Of a DNA stretch of 64,000 bases, positions 19,412 to 27,923 are shown piece after piece; the first letter of the stretch is position 1, and every line of letters begins with the position of its first letter. This DNA is from Desulfamplus sp. Lineage in GTDB: Bacteria; Desulfobacterota; Desulfobacteria; Desulfobacterales; Desulfobacteraceae. The DNA is taken from assembly GCA_015232555.1 (NCBI GenBank), contig JADFZJ010000005.1, positions 35,979-99,978 of the forward strand. The letters are read 5' to 3'. The notes beneath the pieces were generated by a model. The model made no database searches. It was given only the letters and a program-made list of their open reading frames with translations, and was not told where the DNA came from. The position numbers and the translations under genes were made by a program.

Positions 19412-20104
19412 ATGCTTGGAACAATAGTGAATGCATCTGCTATAATTGCCGGAGGTCTTGTCGGTATGATGTTCAGAGGAGGCATTCCTGAAAAATATAA
19501 CAAAACTATAATGCACGCTATAAGTCTTGCGGTTCTTGTTATTGGTATTAAAGGTGCTATTAAAAGCGATGATCTTTTGGTTGTGATATTCAGTTTGGCA
19601 CTTGGCAGCCTTTTAGGGGAGCTTATGCACATTGAAGATGGCCTTGAAAGGGTTGGACGTGTTTTAGAAAAGAGATTTTCAAAAGGAGAAGATGACCGTT
19701 TTTATCAGGGATTTATTACAGCAACGCTTATCTTCTGCGTAGGATCAATGGCTATTGTAGGTTCGCTCGAAAGCGGACTTACAGGCAACCATCAGACCTT
19801 GTTTGCAAAATCAGCGTTAGATGGTATCACTTCAATTATACTTGGCTCGTCTTTTGGTATGGGGGTTATATTTTCTGGTGTTCCGATACTTTTATATCAA
19901 GGGGCAATCACTATGGCGGCAGTATTTGTCAAACCATTTCTTCAGCCTGAGGTGGTAAGCCAGATGTCGTCAGTCGGCGGTGTGCTTATTATGGCAATTG
20001 GCATCAACCTTTTAGGTGCGGCAAAGATAAGAATTGGAAGCATGCTGCCTGCCATTTTTCTCCCTATGGTGTGGTATATTATTCTTTTAATATATCCTTG
20101 GTAA
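19412..20104 (+). CDS. DUF554 membrane protein (YdfK/YqgA family)
   Basis: The 230-residue protein is almost wholly hydrophobic, with six or seven predicted membrane segments. It matches DUF554: an N-terminal MLGTIVNASAIIAGGLVGM, GSLLGELMHIEDGLE, and FCVGSMAIVGSLESGL. The family may transport small solutes, but no substrate is established. It starts 12 bp after the NifA-type gene, with AGGAG upstream of the ATG, and is followed 45 bp later by a flavoenzyme on the same strand. Confidence 0.85.
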   Translation: MLGTIVNASAIIAGGLVGMMFRGGIPEKYNKTIMHAISLAVLVIGIKGAIKSDDLLVVIFSLALGSLLGELMHIEDGLERVGRVLEKRFSKGEDDRFYQGFITATLIFCVGSMAIVGSLESGLTGNHQTLFAKSALDGITSIILGSSFGMGVIFSGVPILLYQGAITMAAVFVKPFLQPEVVSQMSSVGGVLIMAIGINLLGAAKIRIGSMLPAIFLPMVWYIILLIYPW

Positions 20105-20149
20105 CTAAAAATTATACTTACAACATTAAGCATAAGGACAGATAACCCA

Positions 20150-22321
20150 ATGACAAATTTTCCTCATATTTTTAACCCAATTAAAATTGGCTCTATGATT
20201 TCTAAAAACAGGCTTATGATGTCTGCAATGAGCATAAATTTTGGTGTTGATGATAAATGCCATGTCACTGATCAGTTGACTCAATATTTTGTTGAAAGGG
20301 CAAAAGGGGGCGTTGGCATGATGCTTGTAGGCGGGGGCAGCGTGCACCCTGGAGGGCAGGAGCTGCCTGATCTTCCTGTGCTGTATGAGGATAGCTGTAT
20401 CCCTTCACTGCAACGGATGGTTAAAGCAGTTAAAGAGGCTTGTGAATGTTCTACTATTGATAAATCATCTATAGAAGCTTATAAAATTGATAAACAAGCC
20501 ATAAGTGAGGTTAAATTCGGAGTTCAGTTAATGCACGGGGGGCGTCAATCCTATCTGCCTCAAAAGGTTGCACCATCTCCTATTCCTGCACCAGCAGTTG
20601 TAAAAGGTGAAGTTAGAGCACTTGAGATTGACGAGATACAAGAACTTACAGAGTGCTTTGGCAGTGCATCAAGAAGGTGCAAAGATGCGGGATTTGATTT
20701 TGTAGAGATTCATGCAGCACATGGATATCTGATAAACCAGTTTATGTCACCCAACTCAAACATCAGGCAGGATCAATACGGAGGCACATTTGAGAACAGA
20801 ACACGCTTTTTATTTGAGATTATTGAGGATATCAAGCGAAAAGCAGGGGCAGATTTTCCCGTTGGTATCCGTATAAACGGTAGAGATTACATTAAAAACG
20901 GATGGGAACTTGAAGATGCCGTCATGCTTGCTCCTATGCTTGAACAGGCGGGCGTTGCCTATCTGCACGTTTCAGGCGGAGTTTATGGCTCAACCGAGCT
21001 TACAATCCCCTCCATGTACTCTGAGCACGGCTGTTTTGTCCATATGGCTCAAGAGGTAAAAAAACATGTCTCCATTCCTGTAATTACAGTCGGCAGAATC
21101 AAATCTCCTGTGCTTGCAGATGATATATTACGAGATGGAAAGGCTGACGTTGTCTCAATGGGACGTGCTCTGCTTGCTGATCCATATCTACCGCTAAAAG
21201 CTAAGCAGGGCAGACTATCAGAGATACGCCCATGTATCGGATGCTGCTTAGGCTGTATCCATGCTGTTCTTGCAAAAGAGCCTGGTTCATGTGTTGCAAA
21301 TCCAGATGTTGGAAGAGAGTATAAACTTAAAGAGGAATATCAGAAAGAGAATCATAGCACGATCCCTAACCCCTCCCACATGGGGATATATGGGATTAGG
21401 CAAAATGCTTATCCAGAAAACGATATATCTGACCGCAGTAAAATTCTGGTGGTTGGGGCTGGTCCGGCTGGTATGGCTTGTGCCCGACTCTTTGCCGTAA
21501 GAGGGCATAAAGTTTTAGTTGTGGAAAAAAAGCAGAACTCAGGAGGTCTATTATCTCTTGCAGCTAAAGCACCTGGACGCGGCGAGCTTGGAGATATTCT
21601 TGAGTTTTTCAAAAATGAGCTTGAAAGGCTTAATGTTGAGATACTCTATGGGAAACCTCTTGATGAGCATATTCTCGAATCATTTAATCCTGACAAAGTG
21701 GTTGTGGCAACTGGCTCAATGCCAGATATGCCGATGATTAAAGGGCTGTTTCAGAGTAAAATGGATGTTGTAACAAGTGTGGATATTTTAGAAGAGTCAA
21801 ATCAAAATAGTTCAACTAACGAGAGTCAAAATAAAAATTCTATAGATGATTCAAAAAAAGCGGGCAAACGGGTTATTGTTATTGGCGGAGGAATGACGGG
21901 TCTTATTGCGGCTGATTACATAGCTGCAAAGGGAAATGAGGTTTATGTGCTCAACCGCAAAAAGAGCTATGCAGAGGAGATGTCGGCTAATGACCGCTAT
22001 TATTTAAGGGAGAGCCTGAAAAAGCGAGGGGTTACGCTTTATAAAAATGTCGCTATTGATCGCTTTACAGGAGATGGTGTTGAGTTTCATATTACTAAAA
22101 ATCAAGCTGCGGATAAAGAAGAGCAAGTTTCTAAAGAAGAGACATCGCTCTCAATAGATAAATGCGATATGGTTGTGATTTCAGAAAAACATATTTCAAT
22201 TAGAGATATAAAAAAATTCGAATCTCTGACGAAAGCAGAATTTCATTTTATTGGAGATGCTAAATCTCCTCGCCATCTTATGTATTGCATAAGCGAAGCG
22301 GAAGAGATTGCAAGATGTTGA
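20150..22321 (+). CDS. NADH:flavin oxidoreductase / 2,4-dienoyl-CoA reductase-like enzyme
   Basis: The 723-residue protein has an old-yellow-enzyme FMN barrel (about 1-360; HAAHGYLINQFMSPNSN, NRTRFLFEII). A 4Fe-4S motif C-x2-C-x3-C-x11-C uses Cys362, Cys365, Cys369 and Cys381. Two dinucleotide-binding units follow (VVGAGPAGMACARL; VIVIGGGMTGLIAADYIAAK). This is the FadH/trimethylamine-dehydrogenase layout. Such enzymes reduce enoyl or dienoyl-CoA or related enones with NAD(P)H through FAD, FeS and FMN. Two low-complexity Asn/Ser/Lys-rich inserts (about 105-120 and 550-565) interrupt the fold. The substrate is unknown; an acyl-CoA is plausible given the gene content around it. Confidence 0.88.
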   Translation: MTNFPHIFNPIKIGSMISKNRLMMSAMSINFGVDDKCHVTDQLTQYFVERAKGGVGMMLVGGGSVHPGGQELPDLPVLYEDSCIPSLQRMVKAVKEACECSTIDKSSIEAYKIDKQAISEVKFGVQLMHGGRQSYLPQKVAPSPIPAPAVVKGEVRALEIDEIQELTECFGSASRRCKDAGFDFVEIHAAHGYLINQFMSPNSNIRQDQYGGTFENRTRFLFEIIEDIKRKAGADFPVGIRINGRDYIKNGWELEDAVMLAPMLEQAGVAYLHVSGGVYGSTELTIPSMYSEHGCFVHMAQEVKKHVSIPVITVGRIKSPVLADDILRDGKADVVSMGRALLADPYLPLKAKQGRLSEIRPCIGCCLGCIHAVLAKEPGSCVANPDVGREYKLKEEYQKENHSTIPNPSHMGIYGIRQNAYPENDISDRSKILVVGAGPAGMACARLFAVRGHKVLVVEKKQNSGGLLSLAAKAPGRGELGDILEFFKNELERLNVEILYGKPLDEHILESFNPDKVVVATGSMPDMPMIKGLFQSKMDVVTSVDILEESNQNSSTNESQNKNSIDDSKKAGKRVIVIGGGMTGLIAADYIAAKGNEVYVLNRKKSYAEEMSANDRYYLRESLKKRGVTLYKNVAIDRFTGDGVEFHITKNQAADKEEQVSKEETSLSIDKCDMVVISEKHISIRDIKKFESLTKAEFHFIGDAKSPRHLMYCISEAEEIARC

Positions 22322-22357
22322 ATTCATTAGAATTAATTTGTTTGAATATTTGAAAAC

Positions 22358-22520
22358 CTATTTATTTTAAGTAGTTATAAGGCTATATGAAATATTGTGA
22401 TTGAATACGGTTCAATATTTTGAACTTTTACGATTATAATAAAAATCTATTTATTTTAAATAGTTATGATTATATATAAAATATTTTAATTAAGTGTGGT
22501 TCAAAATTTTGAACTTTAAC
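22358..22520. repeat. Imperfect tandem repeat, period about 89 bp
   Basis: Two copies begin CTATTTATTTTAA at 22358 and 22447. Each ends with GGTTCAA, an A/T stretch, then TTTTGAACTTT. Each copy contains GTTCAAnATTTTGAAC, itself a short inverted repeat. Similarity is moderate and lower in the middle. Confidence 0.6.
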
Positions 22521-22775
22521 AGCATAAATTTTAAAAATTGAATTTGAATTCGATTAAATCAATTTAATTCTAATGTATTAATGCAATATAGGTAACCCAA
22601 AGAAATGCAAAATAGTATAAACTTTGTATAAAATCTACTAAAATAGATTAGTTTTAAATTTTATTTTGAGTATTTTATAATTTTTTAAGATTAAAATGAG
22701 ATGTTGGCAAGATATTTGCATTTATAAATATTCAAACACTAACATTCAGTTAGTTTTCATCTTTTTCCTCCTTTT

Positions 22776-22817
22776 AAAAAGGCTGGTATCAGAAATTGTT
22801 CTGATATCGGCCTTTTT
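22776..22817 (-). terminator. Rho-independent terminator of the AOR operon
   Basis: Arms of about 18-19 bp (AAAAAGGC...GGTATCAGAA and complement, two mismatched positions) enclose ATTG. On the minus strand the stem closes with AGCCTTTTT immediately after the AOR stop codon. The strength and position make this a confident terminator. Confidence 0.85.
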
Positions 22818-22822
22818 AAGTT

Positions 22823-24847
22823 TTATGCTATACTGCACGGTTCTGATGGTATTTGTAATTGTTCAAACAATTTAGCAACTGGAATGCCATCTGAGTTATA
22901 ACCTCTTAATTTATAATACTTTTTAAGCATCTCTTTTAGAGGAACAATTCGCTTTTTATCATCTCCTATAATTGTCTCCATAACCATTCTTTCAGGAAGT
23001 GCATCATCTTTGCTTCTGATTCCCTCTCTTGTGTTCATATATCTTTCAAGAACATGAATCCGCTCTCCCGCCTTGATAAAATCCCCTGATGACATCTTGA
23101 TTCCAGTGATTGCGGAAAAGAACGCTGGATAAATTGAGAAATCAAAAAGAGCCAACGCAACTTCTGGAAGCCAGAGCATCAAATTTTTCAATACAAATTT
23201 TGGCGTATATTTGGTAAGCATCGGCTCAAGAGTGTAGGCGTACATGGTAAAATGGCAAGTCTGAAGTGCATTTATACTGCATGTTAAATCTTCGACAAAC
23301 TTAACAAATTGAGGTTTTGCCCTTGCTGTATCAGGTTTTAGAAGACCCAAAAAGACCTCAAAAGCCATAAGTGATGCAGATAGATGACACGCACCCCTAT
23401 TTGCAACAGCATAAGCAAGACCGAGACCATAAGAACCTCTTGGGTCATAACCTGCCATCTCAAGCCCTTTTACCTGAATTGCGAACTCTTTGCCCCCATA
23501 TTTTTGGGAAAGTGCCCTTGAGCCAAGCCCCATCTCTTTCCCAAAACCTTCAGCCTTTGTAATGCTCTCCAACGCCTCCTCAATTCCACAAGGAGAACCA
23601 AACATAAGGGGGTATTGAGCAGATTTATCAGACTCACTCTGTTGCAATCCGTCAGAAGCTACTTGATGAGAGTTGTCAGGATAGGCAAAAACATCATGCG
23701 GAACTAAACCTTTTTCAACAGCCTCCATAACCCATGCAAGAGTTCCACCTGCTGAAATGGTATCCATTCCACCCCTGTTGCAGATATCATTAAATCTTGA
23801 AATAGCATCTCTGTCAAAGATACCAAGATTTGAACCAAGAAGTGTGAGCGTCTCATATTCAGGCACAGGGGCATCCTTACCGTTAAATTTACCTTTGTGT
23901 CCGCACATGATTGAGCACGGTTTGCAGGTGTTCAGCTTTGTATCATGTTTCTCTTTAATCATTTCACCTGAGATTCTGAACGCCTGATCGTGCTCACCAA
24001 ATGAGTAGTTCCACACTGGCAGCATCTTTGCTTTATTTACAAATTTAACGTTGGTTGCTGTGCCAACTTTTCCCATTGAGATGGTTACAGCTTCACGTTT
24101 TATGAACAGGTTTGCCTTTTTCTTCAACCTTTCAAATAGTTCGGAATCTACAGGAACAATCTTGTAGTGGCTTCCTTTTGCCACAATTGCTTTGAGATTT
24201 TTTGACCCCATTACAGCACCAAGCCCGCCTCTGCCAAGAAATCGGTGTCCTGATGCTATATTTGCAAATCGAACTAAGTTCTCTCCAGCAGGTCCTATTG
24301 CAAGTATAGCCTCTTTTTTTGAATCTGCTGACTCTACCTTAACTGAATCTAACAAATTAGATTTAGTGTTTTTTACGGTAGATGAAGCTAAAAGGAGTTT
24401 TTGTGTTTCGGCTGTATCAAGACCCCACAAATCAGAGGCATCCAGAAACTCAACGGTTTCATGGTCAAACCAGAGAACACATCTGTGTGCTGATTTTCCA
24501 CGAATCACAAGACCGCCATATCCTGCTGTTTTAAGCTGAATCCCAAAGGGTCCGCCGCATGATGCAGTTGCAATAATTCCTGTCAACGGCGATTTGGCGA
24601 TTGCCTCAAATCTTCCTGAACAAGGTGCCCCTGTTCCAGTCATAACTCCCGGCATGATAATCAGAATATTATCTTCACCAAGTGGGTCAACTCCTGGTTT
24701 TAATCTGTCATACAAAAGTTTCATACCCAAACCCTTGCCGCCTATATACATCTCTCTATCTTTTATTGATGCCTCAGATATAGACCACGATTTATCTGTA
24801 AGATTAATCTCAAGAATTTTATTAGAAAACCCTTTTATCTCTTCCAT
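22823..24847 (-). CDS. Tungsten-dependent aldehyde:ferredoxin oxidoreductase
   Basis: The 674-residue protein matches the AOR family. The N-terminal domain has YIGGKGLGMKLLYD and GRFEAIAKSPLTG with TASCGGPFG. The 4Fe-4S ligands C-x2-C-x3-C are Cys308, Cys311 and Cys315 (CKPCSIMC), with a late ligand candidate at Cys523 or Cys531. The C-terminal YMNTREGIRSKDDALPER is the family ending. AOR oxidises aldehydes to acids, or runs in reverse, with ferredoxin and a W-bis-pterin cofactor in the cytoplasm. The iron alcohol dehydrogenase gene lies 69 bp upstream on the same strand. The pair would interconvert alcohol, aldehyde and acid. The substrate range is not readable. Confidence 0.93.
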   Translation of the reverse strand: MEEIKGFSNKILEINLTDKSWSISEASIKDREMYIGGKGLGMKLLYDRLKPGVDPLGEDNILIIMPGVMTGTGAPCSGRFEAIAKSPLTGIIATASCGGPFGIQLKTAGYGGLVIRGKSAHRCVLWFDHETVEFLDASDLWGLDTAETQKLLLASSTVKNTKSNLLDSVKVESADSKKEAILAIGPAGENLVRFANIASGHRFLGRGGLGAVMGSKNLKAIVAKGSHYKIVPVDSELFERLKKKANLFIKREAVTISMGKVGTATNVKFVNKAKMLPVWNYSFGEHDQAFRISGEMIKEKHDTKLNTCKPCSIMCGHKGKFNGKDAPVPEYETLTLLGSNLGIFDRDAISRFNDICNRGGMDTISAGGTLAWVMEAVEKGLVPHDVFAYPDNSHQVASDGLQQSESDKSAQYPLMFGSPCGIEEALESITKAEGFGKEMGLGSRALSQKYGGKEFAIQVKGLEMAGYDPRGSYGLGLAYAVANRGACHLSASLMAFEVFLGLLKPDTARAKPQFVKFVEDLTCSINALQTCHFTMYAYTLEPMLTKYTPKFVLKNLMLWLPEVALALFDFSIYPAFFSAITGIKMSSGDFIKAGERIHVLERYMNTREGIRSKDDALPERMVMETIIGDDKKRIVPLKEMLKKYYKLRGYNSDGIPVAKLFEQLQIPSEPCSIA

Positions 24848-24916
24848 ATTTTCACCTTTATTAAAACTTTACAACCACGTACTCTGGGCGTGGATAGGTA
24901 GATTCAAGCACTTTTT

Positions 24917-26101
24917 TTACTCAAAAGCCTTTTTCAAAATAACAAGAGCATCATTTACATCCATCTCTCTTGGATTCATAATCAAACTTGGATCGTTCAT
25001 AGCAGCCTGAGCTATTTCAGGAAGGTGATCTTCAGTTACTCCAGCCTGTTTAAGATTTATGGGAAGACCGCACAGATCGTTAAGAGCTTTTCTCAACTCT
25101 ATCAGATAGTGGATCATCTGCTCTGCTCTTCGTGGTTCAGGAGTTCTTGCATAGACATCAGCACCAGCAATTGGAAGAAGAAGTTTTGCTATATTTTCTC
25201 TGCATTTTGGCATGTTATACTCCAATCCAAACGGCAGAAAAATATTCATGGCAACACCGTGAGGAATATGACAGATGCCGCCAGCAGCGTGTCCTAAAGC
25301 ATGAACAACTCCAACCATTGAGTTTGAAAATGCAATTCCAGCCATTGTTGAGGCGTTTGCCATTGCAAGCCTGACTTCTGAGTTATTCCCATCACTTACA
25401 GCCTTGAGCACATTTTTTCTGATAAGCTCAATTGCAGCAACAGCATAGGCGTCACTCATTGGGTTTTTTTGAAGATTTATGTAAGCCTCAACAGCATGAG
25501 ACATTGCGTCCATTGCAGTTGCAGCGGTCATTTTTGGAGGAAGAGTAAGGGTCATTCTCGGGTCAAGAAGGGCAATATCAGGCAGCAGATGGGTTGAGGT
25601 AAAAGCCATTTTAAGATTCCGTTTAACATCAGATATTACAGCAACCACTGTAACCTCTGAGCCAGTTCCTGATGTTGTAGGAATGACAACAAGGGGTTTC
25701 ATCGGTTTTTTGAGCATCTCGGCACCTGAAAATTCAAGCAGATCATCAGAGTTTTCTGTTACTAAAATATTAACCCCTTTAGCTGTATCAATTACAGAGC
25801 CTCCGCCTAAAGCAACAAGAGAGTCACACTTATTCTGTCTGAATATGGATGTTATCTTCTCCACTACTTCGCTTGAGGAATCAGGCGGGACATCATCAAA
25901 TATTGCACCAATAGTCATGCCAGAACTTGCAAAGCTATCAATAAAAATTTTTGTAAGACCAGCACCGCTGACACCTTTATCTGTGATTACCATTGGGCGT
26001 TTTGCACCAAGAGTCTCAAATTCTGAAGGAAGGTTATCAAGTGCCTTATTGCCAGATACGATTTTAACTGGATTGTGAAACTCATAGTATGAAGGTAACA
26101 T
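24917..26101 (-). CDS. Iron-containing alcohol dehydrogenase
   Basis: The 394-residue length is typical of group III alcohol dehydrogenases. It shows the NAD-binding GGGSVIDTAKG near residue 100, PTTSGTGSEVT, and the metal-binding histidines in SHAVEAY and HALGHAAGGICHIPHG. It reversibly oxidises an alcohol to an aldehyde, which the downstream AOR could convert to the acid with reduced ferredoxin. The gene sits between the small SCP2-like gene and AOR on the same strand, making a likely three-gene operon under the upstream TetR regulator. Confidence 0.92.
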   Translation of the reverse strand: MLPSYYEFHNPVKIVSGNKALDNLPSEFETLGAKRPMVITDKGVSGAGLTKIFIDSFASSGMTIGAIFDDVPPDSSSEVVEKITSIFRQNKCDSLVALGGGSVIDTAKGVNILVTENSDDLLEFSGAEMLKKPMKPLVVIPTTSGTGSEVTVVAVISDVKRNLKMAFTSTHLLPDIALLDPRMTLTLPPKMTAATAMDAMSHAVEAYINLQKNPMSDAYAVAAIELIRKNVLKAVSDGNNSEVRLAMANASTMAGIAFSNSMVGVVHALGHAAGGICHIPHGVAMNIFLPFGLEYNMPKCRENIAKLLLPIAGADVYARTPEPRRAEQMIHYLIELRKALNDLCGLPINLKQAGVTEDHLPEIAQAAMNDPSLIMNPREMDVNDALVILKKAFE

Positions 26102-26198
26102 ATTTAACTCCTTTTATTGTTTGTCCAAAATTAATTCCCTCTTCCTGCTTCTTAATTTCTTGTTTGTTTAAAAAGAGGGGGATAGAGATTCTATTTAT

Positions 26199-26723
26199 TT
26201 AACGACCAAGAAGTATTCCAATTGTATAAAGCCATATTCTGAGTCCAAACCTTTTGAAGGTCAGGGGCGGAACTCTTTTTACAAGCCTTTTGACGATAAA
26301 TTCAGGATAAAGTGTTGACATCACTATTACTAAAGTTCTGGTAAATGCTGTTGCAATGTTAAGATCACCTTTTATGCTCATACGCCGCTCTGCAAATGCC
26401 TGATGCGAACCCATCTGAGGAGTCATAATCATAAAGGCAGACTCGACATTTCTGAAATATATCTCAAGATCGGCTTTTTTGAGCTTTGAGCCTTTAAACT
26501 CAAGCATGTTGTCTCGTTTTTCAAGCCCCATGTAAGGACCGTCTGGCATAACTTTCATAAGCAGAGTAAAGCCATTACGCCATGACGAAATCTCCTTTTT
26601 TATCTCCTCGTCATGCTGTGATGCAGATTGAAATGCTCTTCCTAATACAATAAAGATAATTTTAATAACAAGAATTTTAAATCGCTTTATACCAGGGACT
26701 ACGGGACGATACTGCACTGACAT
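26199..26723 (-). CDS. Small protein of unknown function, possibly SCP2-like
   Basis: A 174-residue protein preceded by a near-perfect AAAGGAGG. Two hydrophobic stretches, at residues 18-30 and in the last 15 residues, may contact membrane. The middle (residues 60-135: EKRDNMLEFKGSKLKKADLEIYFRN, then RRMSIKGDLNIATAFTR, given here in parts) recalls sterol-carrier-like proteins that bind lipids, but the match is loose. It is the first gene after the candidate TetR operator and lies 97 bp upstream of the alcohol dehydrogenase. A role in handling a hydrophobic alcohol, aldehyde or acyl substrate would fit (inference). Confidence 0.6.
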   Translation of the reverse strand: MSVQYRPVVPGIKRFKILVIKIIFIVLGRAFQSASQHDEEIKKEISSWRNGFTLLMKVMPDGPYMGLEKRDNMLEFKGSKLKKADLEIYFRNVESAFMIMTPQMGSHQAFAERRMSIKGDLNIATAFTRTLVIVMSTLYPEFIVKRLVKRVPPLTFKRFGLRIWLYTIGILLGR

Positions 26724-27120
26724 ACTGCCTCCTTTAATTTTAAATAAATGACTCTAAATGCCTGTTTCAATAGATTCAACATATATTGAAAAAAGAATCT
26801 ATATCTACATTTTATCGGAATAATTGTCTCTTAATCACTATAATAAACAATGTTTATTATAGTGATTGACACTGTTTAATATAGTAGAAATTTTGTGTCA
26901 AGACGCAATGTGTCAAAACGCAATTTATTATTAAAACAGATAGTAATAGACGAGGCTATATTTTGTTGAAAGCAAAATTGTGAGGATAGTTGAGTGTTAA
27001 TTTAGCGGGGATAGCAATTAGTAGGAAACATCAAGAGTGCTCCCTACTGTTATTTTATCTCTATTTTTATTGTTCGGCAATTTCAATCTAACATAAATGA
27101 CATGAATTGTAAAAAGCTGT
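26724..27120. other. Regulatory spacer between the TetR gene and its probable target operon
   Basis: The 397-bp spacer lies between two minus-strand genes. It contains the 35-bp palindrome at 26833-26867 and a smaller inverted repeat at 26770-26802 (ATAGATTC and its complement, 17-nt loop, overlapped by TTCAATA/TATTGAA). A stretch near 27067-27090 (GGCAATTTCAATCTAACA) resembles the left half of repeat family B and may be a decayed copy. Confidence 0.6.
26833..26867. promoter_or_regulatory. 35-bp perfect palindrome, candidate TetR operator overlapping a -10 box
   Basis: AATCACTATAATAAACA (26833-26849), one central A, then its exact complement (26851-26867). TATAAT occurs within the palindrome on both strands. 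It lies 110 bp upstream of the AOR/ADH operon and downstream of a tetR gene. Long palindromes over a -10 box are typical TetR-family operators, but the link to this regulator is inferred. Confidence 0.65.
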
Positions 27121-27753
27121 TTATTTTCTCTTAAAACCATTGACCATTATCTCAAAAGCAGTATCAAGAGTCTGTTTAACAAAATCTTTTTCATTGTTTA
27201 AAAGACGCTTGCTGTCAACCCAGAGCACAACGCCTGAATATGTTGCCCATATAATATCTGCAAGTGCTACAGGATGTTTCTCTACAAATAATCCCCGTTC
27301 AATGCCTTCGGTAACAACAGAAGTTATTGCAGACAATGCATCGGCAGATGTCTGTTTTAGCTCTTCAAGAACTTCGGCAGATAGATTTGTCAAAGTTTCA
27401 CCTGATTGAAGATGAAAAAGATTGATCAATACCATAGGATCATACTCATAGACATCAATAAAAGTATCTTTTAACAGGTGCATCTTCTGTTCAGCGTTGA
27501 TATCATGGCGGTTAATGAACTTTTTCATCTGCACACTGATATACTCTAAAATATCAATCGAAAGTGATGTATGAAGCTCCTCTTTGTTCTTAAAATAGAG
27601 ATATATAGTACCCGGGCTTAATTCTGCCTCCCCTGCAATCTCCTCCATTGTGGCTCTGTTGAACCCTTTTGCGGAAAAAACTTTTCTGGCAGCCTCCATT
27701 ATCTGCTTACGTCTCTGTTCTTTTTCCCGCTGTTTTCTTTCGTGTATTCCCAT
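27121..27753 (-). CDS. TetR/AcrR-family transcriptional regulator
   Basis: The N-terminal TetR helix-turn-helix is clear: IMEAARKVFSAKGFNRATM, EIAGEAELSPGTIYLYFKNKE. The helical C-terminal ligand domain follows, to about 210 residues. I chose the ATG at 27753 because GAGG lies 6 nt before it; an in-frame ATG at 27765 has no good RBS. It is transcribed in the same direction as the SCP2-like/ADH/AOR genes. It probably represses them and perhaps itself through the palindrome at 26833-26867. The inducer may be an acyl-CoA or aldehyde (inference). Confidence 0.88.
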   Translation of the reverse strand: MGIHERKQREKEQRRKQIMEAARKVFSAKGFNRATMEEIAGEAELSPGTIYLYFKNKEELHTSLSIDILEYISVQMKKFINRHDINAEQKMHLLKDTFIDVYEYDPMVLINLFHLQSGETLTNLSAEVLEELKQTSADALSAITSVVTEGIERGLFVEKHPVALADIIWATYSGVVLWVDSKRLLNNEKDFVKQTLDTAFEIMVNGFKRK

Positions 27754-27923
27754 TTCTTCCCTCATTATTATTTTTTGAACATCATTTAGTATCTGTCAAA
27801 TGCTTCATAAAATATATCTTTTTTTAAAAAATCTCAAGAAAAATCGGGAATAACAAATATGATGCGGGCAACTCCCTCACGATGCGGATAGCAGAAGGTG
27901 TCAAAATTGGCAAAGTTGAAAGA

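Larger units (their letters stand above)
22322..22822. other. 500-bp very AT-rich spacer between convergent genes
   Basis: This spacer has no convincing ORF. It holds an imperfect tandem repeat at 22358-22520 and the terminator at 22776-22817. The rest is low-complexity A/T with no other structure that I can see. Confidence 0.7.

Noticed and set aside
26137..26179. CCCTCTT/AAGAGGG inverted repeat between the small SCP2-like gene and the alcohol dehydrogenase gene
   Set aside because: The arms are only 7 bp with a loop of about 29 nt and no T-run; it is unlikely to terminate, and the genes look co-transcribed.
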